A DNA stretch of 5,594 nucleotides, from positions 1-5,594 of the forward strand of contig JAAZJE010000017.1 of the NCBI GenBank assembly GCA_012800515.1, in the 5' to 3' direction. The stretch comes from Clostridiaceae bacterium (lineage in GTDB: Bacteria > Bacillota > Clostridia > Saccharofermentanales > Fastidiosipilaceae). The notes under the pieces are model-generated. The model did not search any database and was not told where the DNA came from. It saw only the letters and a program-made list of their open reading frames with translations. Below, one piece after another: positions 1 through 5,594 of this stretch. The position numbers were made by a program, and so were the translations under genes. Numbering within the stretch: position 1 is the first letter of the stretch; each line of letters starts with the position of its first letter.

Positions 1-625
<625 letters not shown>

Positions 626-634
626 GCAATCTGC

Positions 635-641
635 CCTTTCC
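635..641 (-). promoter_or_regulatory. pyrG ribosome binding site
   Basis: The minus strand reads GGAAAGG nine bases before the pyrG ATG. This is a moderate Shine-Dalgarno match at normal spacing, and it supports the ATG at 625-623 as the start. Confidence 0.7.
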
Positions 642-680
642 GCTTATGCCATATCGAATGTTTTCGACACACCGCTCCAA

Positions 681-709
681 AGTATAAAGGAAAGCTCCTC
701 GCAGTTCAA
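681..709 (-). promoter_or_regulatory. Sigma-A/sigma-70 type promoter for pyrG
   Basis: On the minus strand a TTGAAC -35 hexamer (709-704) is followed by exactly 17 bases and a TATACT -10 hexamer (686-681). Each box differs from consensus by one or two bases. Transcription would start near 673-676, giving a leader of about 50 nt before the pyrG ATG. The leader contains only a weak hairpin (TCGAA stem, 667-654). I see no GGGC start sequence and no attenuator terminator of the kind known for CTP-controlled pyrG genes in Bacillus, so regulation cannot be read from this leader. It is the best promoter in the window. Confidence 0.75.
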
Positions 710-751
710 ATATCGCCCTTCACCGACATTTATTTATGCGCATCGCCCAGC

Positions 752-771
752 AAAAAATGCCGTTGAAACGG
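752..771 (-). terminator. Weak candidate terminator upstream of pyrG promoter
   Basis: On the minus strand a short palindrome, CCGTTTCAACGG (771-760), is followed by CA and then six T residues (757-752). The layout is that of an intrinsic terminator, and its position just before the pyrG promoter would suit the end of the mfd-lipoprotein transcript. The stem is only 4-5 bp with a tiny loop, much weaker than a typical terminator, so this is tentative. Confidence 0.25.
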
Positions 772-785
772 ATACAACGCACCGG

Positions 786-822
786 CGAAAACCGACTCTC
801 CAACCGACTGTCGAAAACCGAC
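786..822. repeat. Short degenerate direct repeats in the pyrG upstream gap
   Basis: The 11-base string CGAAAACCGAC occurs at 786-796 and again at 812-822 (26-base period), with a partial copy, CAACCGACT, between them at 801-809. Nearby, GACTGT (806-811) and ACAGTC (827-832) could pair across a 15-base loop. The gap between the pyrG start and the inverted-repeat element, 626-861, otherwise holds only the promoter, ribosome site and weak terminator listed separately. Open frames crossing it have no protein-like character. These repeats may be a decayed part of the adjacent element or chance low complexity. Confidence 0.4.
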
Positions 823-861
823 GAAAACAGTCCCCGGCACCCGAAAACCATCGCCGGCCTC

Positions 862-1160
862 TGCTGCCAAGCTGGACTTTCGGCAACGCCCTCGTTGTTC
901 CTACCTCGGCTGGACTTTCGGCAACTTTGCAGGTATGGCGCCAGGTATCGGAGCCACCAACTTTCCGAGTCTGTCGAAGCTGTTCGTTTGCCCAAATTAT
1001 TGGCAAAGACCCCGGAAAATCATAATTGGCCTCTTCTACCCTAGCCTCTTTAGGCAATTTTGTAAGTATTGCGACTACGCCGGCTTCGCCAACAGGCTCT
1101 GGCGGGACGCAACCTGTAAAATTGCCGAAACCCAATTGCCGGAAACGAGCTTGCCGCACT
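862..1160. repeat. Inverted-repeat element of about 300 bp (MITE-like, no transposase)
   Basis: The segment is bounded by imperfect inverted repeats, each carrying two copies of a GGCAA-core motif. On the left, GCTGGACTTTCGGCAAC occurs identically at 871-887 and 909-925. The second copy continues as TTTCGGCAACTTTGCAGGT (916-934). On the right, the reverse complement of 1112-1130 is TTTCGGCAATTTTACAGGT, 17 of 19 identical. An outer right copy lies at 1131-1150 (minus strand GCTCGTTTCCGGCAATTGGG). The arms extend outward through CAAGCT on both sides (869-874 and the reverse complement of 1147-1152). A further copy in left-arm orientation starts at 1049 (TTTAGGCAATTTTGTAAGT). A smaller hairpin, TTGCCC...GGGCAA-like, lies at 988-1006. 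No transposase or target-site duplication is visible. It overlaps the 3' end of the lipoprotein gene. It could be a non-autonomous mobile element, a dispersed extragenic repeat or a structured RNA; the limits are approximate. Confidence 0.6.
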
Positions 1161-2046
1161 TGACCACCTGTTCGTAGTATCGTCCGGCTGACTCATCGTC
1201 CGGCGTAAGCGGGTTGTAGATTGTCGTCAGTATAGGCGGATGCGCCCAGCACTCATTTCCGGTCGCATCTTGATACTCAATCAAAAGGCTCGTGACGTAT
1301 TGCGTAAAATCTCGCTCCCCACTTTTTTCCTTACACGTAGAATCAAACTTTGCATTCAACAAAATATGACTGGCTGTCGGCTGTATGGCTGACGAAATAT
1401 TCCCGGGTTTTAGTATTTCTCCGGAAACCCCGTTATCAATCTCGACAAGACGTAAAGAATCATTAGTAATCACAATGTTTTTTAATATTATTTTATTTTT
1501 TATGGTCACTTCCAGAGGAAACACATGTATATCCGCAGGCAGTTTTAGCGGAGTGCCGTTAAAAACAATATCCTCATCCGATCGATTTTCAGGTACTTTT
1601 TCCAGAACTATCCGCTGAGGTTTAACATTGATATAGCTTCGTTCAGCATATGAAATGTGGATATTTTCAACTTCAACATCTGCGATTCCTGTCGGCTCAA
1701 CAGCATCTATATCTAACACTATATTGTAGAACTGATACCCATCTTTTGAATATTCGCTTTTTTCCAGCCACGGACGACAAACTGCCGAGCCGTTTTTATA
1801 CTCCACATTTATGCGGGGTGCAGACTTCGCATCATCGATAAGAGGAAGTCGAGTTATCAACGGAACTACCAAACGAACCGCAGACTTTGCGTCTAAAATT
1901 CTGACCTTTGCGTTGTACAACTCCGGACCAAAAAAGTCAGGTAAGTGTGTCTTATCCGGCATTTTGTTACAACCGGCAAGTAGACAAAATGTACTTAAAC
2001 TAAGCGCTAACAACAGTATAGTTGCCACTATTTTCTTTCGTACCAC
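1075..2046 (-). CDS. Predicted lipoprotein of unknown function
   Basis: The product is a 323-residue secreted lipoprotein; I recognise no family. The N-terminus has a basic start (RKK, 3-5), a hydrophobic core rich in L, A and I (6-22) and a lipobox LAGC with the acceptor cysteine at residue 26. It should therefore be lipidated by Lgt, cleaved by LspA and anchored on the outer face of the membrane. The mature part is soluble-looking, rich in beta-prone stretches such as RIVLEK and NKIILKNIVI, and has no further membrane segment. A short DAKSA string repeats 20 residues apart near residues 52 and 72. The start is GTG at 2046-2044, chosen because a GGAGG ribosome site sits 8 nt upstream and the signal peptide begins at once. 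The gene lies 56 bp after mfd on the same strand and may share its transcript. Its DNA is more AT-rich than mfd or pyrG, suggesting transfer or fast evolution. About 27 C-terminal residues, from C297, fall inside the inverted-repeat element, so the native C-terminus may have been replaced. Confidence 0.85.
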   Translation of the reverse strand: MVRKKIVATILLLALSLSTFCLLAGCNKMPDKTHLPDFFGPELYNAKVRILDAKSAVRLVVPLITRLPLIDDAKSAPRINVEYKNGSAVCRPWLEKSEYSKDGYQFYNIVLDIDAVEPTGIADVEVENIHISYAERSYINVKPQRIVLEKVPENRSDEDIVFNGTPLKLPADIHVFPLEVTIKNKIILKNIVITNDSLRLVEIDNGVSGEILKPGNISSAIQPTASHILLNAKFDSTCKEKSGERDFTQYVTSLLIEYQDATGNECWAHPPILTTIYNPLTPDDESAGRYYEQVVKCGKLVSGNWVSAILQVASRQSLLAKPA

Positions 2047-2054
2047 AAAAATAT

Positions 2055-2059
2055 CCTCC
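2055..2059 (-). promoter_or_regulatory. Ribosome binding site deciding the GTG start of the lipoprotein
   Basis: The minus strand reads GGAGG followed by an 8-base AT-rich spacer and then GTG. This near-ideal Shine-Dalgarno site fixes the GTG at 2046-2044 as the start, since no ATG precedes the signal peptide in frame at comparable spacing. Confidence 0.85.
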
Positions 2060-2075
2060 GTAAATGTTTTAATCT

Positions 2076-2106
2076 TTTACACCGGAACCGTTTCCGGCTC
2101 CGTCAA
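2076..2106 (-). promoter_or_regulatory. Possible weak promoter with internal dyad, mfd-lipoprotein gap
   Basis: On the minus strand TTGACG (2106-2101), which includes the mfd TGA stop, could serve as a -35 box. TGTAAA (2081-2076), 19 bases on, could be a poor -10. Between them CCGGAA and TTCCGG (2082-2087 and 2092-2097) form a perfect 6-bp dyad with a 4-base loop. The dyad could be an operator, an RNA hairpin between the two genes, or chance. No T-tract follows on the minus strand, so it is not a normal intrinsic terminator. Long spacing and a weak -10 keep confidence low; read-through from mfd is an equally good explanation for expression. Confidence 0.25.
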
Positions 2107-5100
2107 ATTTCCGCCCGCTCGGCCGTCCGGAAAAGTTCCCGTAGCTTCGCCGCCGAATGCCGCAGAGGTTGCGCCGCGCCGCAAAAGACAATATGCGGTA
2201 CATTGCCGGCGCTGAGCTGCAGTTGCCGCTCGTAGCCCGGCAGACTGAGCAGCCGCATCAGACGCTCCATCGGTGACAAATTCACATCTTGTTCACCGCC
2301 TGCCCGGGTACAGCCTGCCCGGGTACAGCCTGCCCGGGTACAGCCTGCCCGGGTACCGCCCGTCCGGGTATCGTCTGCCCGGAAGGAGCCGCGCCTCAAA
2401 TCGTCAGCCGGAGCCGTACGGAAAAACTCCGCGGACAGCCGCAAAATCAGATCCTGTCCTTGCGAGTCGATACGCTCCACGCCGAAATCGCTCGCCCGCT
2501 TCTGAACATACGCTATGTCGGCTAACACTTGCGCCTCACCCGGCAGGTCGCCGTAGCGATCGGTAAGCTCATCCCAGACATCATCGTAGGTCGTATTATC
2601 CTCAATGGTTGCCAGGCGGCGATACATATCGATGCGCTGAGCCGGGTCGGGAATATATTCGGGCGGCAGAGAGGCGTCGAGCGGCAGATTTATCAGGGTG
2701 CGGAGCGGTTCTTTACGTTCCGCCACCGTCAAAACGGCCGATTCCGGCGGCACTTCCGTGTAGCCGCCCGCCGCTTCCCGGCGCTCGGCGCGCAACACAT
2801 GATCGACGGTCTTCTTGGCCAGTCCGACTTCTTCGTCGAGCATCCGATAGTACAGATCGTAACCCACCGCCTCCATCTGACCGTGCTGTTCGGCGCCGAG
2901 AATATTACCCGCCCCACGCACTTCCAGATCGCGCAGAGCCACGCGGAAGCCCGCGCCCAGTTCCGTATAATCCCGGATCGCCGCCAGACGTTTATTGGAA
3001 TCCTCGGTCAGCACCTTATCCGGACGATAGGTCAGATAGGCCCAGGCCTGGCGACTGGAGCGCCCCACCCGACCGCGCAATTGATATAGTTGTGCCAGCC
3101 CAAAGCGATCCGCGTCCTCGACGATAATCGTGTTCACATTCGGCATGTCAATACCCGACTCGATTATAGTTGTGCAGACCAGGATATCCGCCTCGCCGGC
3201 GATAAATGTCTGAATTCGCTGCTCCAGCAGATCTTCCGGCATTTGTCCGTGCGCCGAGATCACCCGCGCTCCCGGCAGAGCCGCCGCCACCGCCTCCGCC
3301 TTCTTTCCAATATGTCGGGTGTCATTGAACAAATAGAAAACCTGCCCCTGTCGATTCAACTCGCGCAACATGGCTTCGCGAACCATCTCCGCGTCATAAG
3401 GCATCACCGATGTCATCACCGGACGGCGCTCCTCGGGCGGATCCTCCAGCAAACTAATGTCGCGAATCCCCGCCAAAGACATATGCAGCGTGCGCGGAAT
3501 CGGCGTCGCCGTCAGCGTCAGCACGTCTACATGGGGATAAAGCTCCTTGATGCGCTCCTTATGGTCGACCCCGAAGCGTTGCTCCTCGTCAATGACCAGG
3601 AGGCCGAGATCCTTGAATTTGACATCCTTTGACAGCAGGCGATGCGTACCGATAACCAAATCGACCGAGCCGGCCGCCAAATCGCGCAGTATCCGCCGCT
3701 GATCGGTCGGCGCCACAAAACGGCTCATCTGCTCCGCCCGCAACGGGAAATCCGCGGCCCGTTCCAGAAAAGTATTATAGTGCTGTTGCACCAGTACTGT
3801 GGTCGGCGCTAAGAAAGCAGCCTGTTTGCCCTCAACGATGCACTTAAAAATCGCCCGGAAAGCGACCTCGGTCTTGCCGAAGCCGACATCGCCGCATAAC
3901 AGGCGATCCATCACCCGGTCCGACTCCATATCGTCAAAAATCTCCTCGACGCAACGCAGCTGATCTTCCGTCTCCTGATACGGGAAACGCTCGTCGAATT
4001 CCGCCTGCCAGGTCCGCTCGGGCGGGAAACGATAGCCCTTGATCCGCGCCCGACGCGCATACAGCTCGACCAGATCCGTCGCCAAATGCCGCACCGAATC
4101 GCGGGCCCGTTCCTTCAGCCGCTGCCAATTCTGTCCGCCCAGCCGCGACAGGGCCGGAGCTTTTTCCCCCGCGCCGATATATTTCTGCACGCTCTGCAGA
4201 TCGTCCATCGCGATAAACAGCTGATCGCCTTTCGCGTAGCTGATTTGCAAATAGTCGCGTCGCGCCCCGCCGGCCGCCTTATTGACAATACCCTGAAACT
4301 GCCCGATGCCGTGCTCATCATGCACCACATAATCGCCCGGCTTCAGATCACTGAAGAGGCGGATGCGCTCGGTCTCCACGGCGGCACCACCTCTACGCTT
4401 TCGCGTCCGTCGCCCGCGTTGCTCGCGTCCGAAAATATCCGCCAGACCGAGAACGGTAAGTCCGGCCGCCGGATACTCAAAACCCTGATTCAGCGGCAGG
4501 CCCAGCCAGGCATAGCCCGTCCGCACACCTTCGCCATCTAGTAACACGCGCAAGTTTTCGCGTTGAGTCGGCGTCGTCGCCGTCAGCACGGTCAATTCCG
4601 CCCGTTCGTCACGCCGCGCGATATCATGCGGCAACTCACTGATACGCGATACATAGCGTTCCGCCTCGCGTCCGTAGACACGAAACTCCCGCGCCCCGGG
4701 CAACAAATTCGCCCCGCCGCCCAATGTCGAAATCGCCAACAACCCCGCCTCACGCTGCCACGCCGCCCACATATCCAAAGGATTCAACTGACTCTCCGCC
4801 GCCGTCGGGAAGGTCAGGCCCTGCTCCAACAGCACGGTCACCTGCTCCCGCCAGCCGGCATACGCCGCCAACAGACGCCGCTCGACTTCGGCGGGTTCAT
4901 CGACAAAGGTCAACACCGGTGCTTCCGCCAGATAATCCAGCAGACTTCCCGAATTAATCAGCGCCAGCCAGCGATCCGGCGAGGCATTCCAACTCCCCTC
5001 GGCGATCGCGCCCAGATCCCGGTTCAGTTGCCCCTCGAGCTTTTCCATCAGCTTCGCCTGAGTCTGCTCCCGCCGCCGGCGTAACAACGACTCCTGCGCC

Positions 5101-5594
5101 GCCGTCCGAATTCGTTCCACTAAATCCGCCCGATCCGCCGCTTTTATACACACTTCCGAAGCCGGCGGTATAACTGCCCGCGGGCAATTTTCCCGCGAAC
5201 GCTGATCGTCCGGGGAGAAAAATTTGAGCTGATCGATCTCGACGTCAAAGAGACTGATTCTGATTCCGACTCCGTCCGGTCGGACAATATCGATAATTTC
5301 GCCACGCCGGGCAAACTGCCCCGGCACCTCGGCCAGATCCGCCCGCCGATAGCCCATATCGGTCAGTCGCACCGCCAATTCCGTCGGATCACAATAATCC
5401 CCGACCGCAAAGGTCGGAGAAGCGGCACGGTACTCCTCCGGTGTCGGCAGACGCTGCAAAAGCGCCACCGCCGAAATAATCAGGATCGGAGGCGCCGTAC
5501 TTGTCGACGGCATCGCGACCGATTCGCTGTCGGCCAAATTCGCAGATAATGCCGCGGTCGACTCGCTGTCGGCCAAATCAGCCGATAATGCCGC
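2103..5594 (-). CDS. mfd: Transcription-repair coupling factor Mfd (5' end beyond right edge)
   Basis: Mfd is a cytoplasmic ATP-driven DNA translocase. It binds RNA polymerase stalled at lesions, pushes it off and recruits UvrA for nucleotide excision repair. The frame is open to the window edge (1163 codons). Residues here are numbered from the TTG codon at 5576, which is an internal codon and not the likely start. The UvrB-like N-terminal part ends with ALLQRLPTPEEY (38-49) and GQFARRGEIIDI (86-97). The RNA polymerase interaction domain follows, from about DYVVHDEHGIGQFQG (415). Walker A GDVGFGKT is at 562-569, motif II DEEQ at 663-666, TATPIPRT at 689-696, and GLAQLYQLRGRVGR, holding the translocation (TRG) and motif VI region, at 826-839. 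The C-terminal regulatory domain follows. All motor motifs are intact. Family members are about 1150 residues; roughly the first 70-80 normal residues are outside the window. Oddities are a 13-residue tandem repeat at the N-terminal edge and a 5-residue tandem repeat at 1063-1092. Confidence 0.98.
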   Translation of the reverse strand, partial: AALSADLADSESTAALSANLADSESVAMPSTSTAPPILIISAVALLQRLPTPEEYRAASPTFAVGDYCDPTELAVRLTDMGYRRADLAEVPGQFARRGEIIDIVRPDGVGIRISLFDVEIDQLKFFSPDDQRSRENCPRAVIPPASEVCIKAADRADLVERIRTAAQESLLRRRREQTQAKLMEKLEGQLNRDLGAIAEGSWNASPDRWLALINSGSLLDYLAEAPVLTFVDEPAEVERRLLAAYAGWREQVTVLLEQGLTFPTAAESQLNPLDMWAAWQREAGLLAISTLGGGANLLPGAREFRVYGREAERYVSRISELPHDIARRDERAELTVLTATTPTQRENLRVLLDGEGVRTGYAWLGLPLNQGFEYPAAGLTVLGLADIFGREQRGRRTRKRRGGAAVETERIRLFSDLKPGDYVVHDEHGIGQFQGIVNKAAGGARRDYLQISYAKGDQLFIAMDDLQSVQKYIGAGEKAPALSRLGGQNWQRLKERARDSVRHLATDLVELYARRARIKGYRFPPERTWQAEFDERFPYQETEDQLRCVEEIFDDMESDRVMDRLLCGDVGFGKTEVAFRAIFKCIVEGKQAAFLAPTTVLVQQHYNTFLERAADFPLRAEQMSRFVAPTDQRRILRDLAAGSVDLVIGTHRLLSKDVKFKDLGLLVIDEEQRFGVDHKERIKELYPHVDVLTLTATPIPRTLHMSLAGIRDISLLEDPPEERRPVMTSVMPYDAEMVREAMLRELNRQGQVFYLFNDTRHIGKKAEAVAAALPGARVISAHGQMPEDLLEQRIQTFIAGEADILVCTTIIESGIDMPNVNTIIVEDADRFGLAQLYQLRGRVGRSSRQAWAYLTYRPDKVLTEDSNKRLAAIRDYTELGAGFRVALRDLEVRGAGNILGAEQHGQMEAVGYDLYYRMLDEEVGLAKKTVDHVLRAERREAAGGYTEVPPESAVLTVAERKEPLRTLINLPLDASLPPEYIPDPAQRIDMYRRLATIEDNTTYDDVWDELTDRYGDLPGEAQVLADIAYVQKRASDFGVERIDSQGQDLILRLSAEFFRTAPADDLRRGSFRADDTRTGGTRAGCTRAGCTRAGCTRAGGEQDVNLSPMERLMRLLSLPGYERQLQLSAGNVPHIVFCGAAQPLRHSAAKLRELFRTAERAEI
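2301..2390 (-). repeat. 15-bp in-frame tandem repeat in mfd (Gly-Cys-Thr-Arg-Ala type)
   Basis: Six head-to-tail 15-bp units lie in the mfd frame. The three at 2301-2345 are identical. The one at 2346-2360 differs by one base. Those at 2361-2375 and 2376-2390 are more diverged. The minus strand therefore encodes GSFRA, DDTRT, GGTRA and then GCTRA three times (residues 1063-1092 from codon 5576). The tract sits in the C-terminal domain, between a predicted beta strand (DLILRL) and a helix (MERLMRLL), where E. coli Mfd has no such insert. Identical units next to degenerate ones indicate recent expansion by slippage. Each unit holds a CCCGGG palindrome or a close variant of it. Confidence 0.9.
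5517..5594 (-). repeat. 39-bp in-frame tandem repeat in the N-terminal part of mfd
   Basis: Two units of exactly 39 bp, 5517-5555 and 5556-5594, match at 33 of 39 positions. In the mfd frame they encode AALSADLADSEST and AALSANLADSESV, followed by AMPSTSTAPP before the conserved ILIISAVALLQRLP strand. The array ends exactly at the window edge, so further copies may lie outside. Mfd proteins normally have no Ser/Ala/Asp-rich repeat at this point of the UvrB-like domain, so it is probably a flexible insertion. Confidence 0.85.

Noticed and set aside
626..680. CTP-sensing attenuation or reiterative transcription control in the pyrG leader
   Set aside because: The predicted start region lacks a GGGC-type initial sequence, and no terminator hairpin with a T-tract lies in the 50-base leader.
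734..1159. A 141-codon open frame on the minus strand downstream of the lipoprotein, partly overlapping it
   Set aside because: It reads through the inverted-repeat element and the degenerate repeats, has no ribosome site and no protein-like pattern, and overlaps the lipoprotein in another frame. It could only be real as a frameshifted tail or an element-encoded peptide, for which I see no evidence.
2082..2097. Intrinsic terminator after mfd
   Set aside because: The 6-bp dyad is not followed by a T-run on the minus strand; the sequence after it is purine rich.
2301..2390. CRISPR array
   Set aside because: The units are directly abutting 15-mers with no spacers and lie in frame inside mfd.
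2273..2566. Plus-strand frames with repeated PGYSL or PGTAC peptides
   Set aside because: These are antisense readings of the 15-bp repeat inside mfd. Any frame through a 15-bp tandem array gives a repetitive peptide.
5574..5576. TTG codon at 5576-5574 as the mfd start
   Set aside because: The frame stays open to 5594 and the same 39-bp repeat continues across this codon. The family needs roughly 70-80 more N-terminal residues, so the true start is outside the window.

Overview
All recognisable genes in this window lie on the minus strand, in transcriptional order mfd, an unknown lipoprotein gene, then pyrG. mfd runs off the right edge and pyrG runs off the left edge, so both are partial. 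The Gram-positive style Mfd motif II (DEEQ), a strong GGAGG ribosome binding site, a GTG start and a lipoprotein of no recognised family suggest a Firmicutes/Clostridia-like bacterium of moderate GC. That placement is a low-confidence inference.

Layout from right to left, which is the direction of transcription. Positions 5594-2103 encode nearly all of the transcription-repair coupling factor Mfd. Its helicase/translocase motifs are complete, but the protein carries two unrelated in-frame tandem repeats. One has a 39-bp (13-residue) period and touches the right window edge, inside the N-terminal UvrB-like part. The other has a 15-bp (5-residue) period and lies in the C-terminal domain. Positions 2102-2047 are a short gap with a hairpin-forming dyad, a possible weak promoter and a clear Shine-Dalgarno site. 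Positions 2046-1075 encode a 323-residue predicted lipoprotein that is visibly more AT-rich than its neighbours.

Positions about 862-1160 hold the most unusual structure: a roughly 300-bp segment with imperfect inverted-repeat ends, each end carrying a doubled GGCAA-core motif, and a further copy of the motif inside. It has no transposase. It overlaps the last 27 or so codons of the lipoprotein gene and seems to supply that protein's C-terminus and stop codon. Positions 626-861 form the pyrG upstream region, with short degenerate repeats, a weak candidate terminator and a well-formed sigma-A/sigma-70 type promoter. Positions 625-1 encode the N-terminal 208 residues of CTP synthase.

No functional link between the three genes is evident. 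Mfd couples DNA repair to transcription and PyrG makes CTP. The lipoprotein may be co-transcribed with mfd, while pyrG has its own promoter. The window contains no new multi-gene system that I can support. The items worth following are the two in-frame minisatellites in mfd and the inverted-repeat element fused to the lipoprotein gene.
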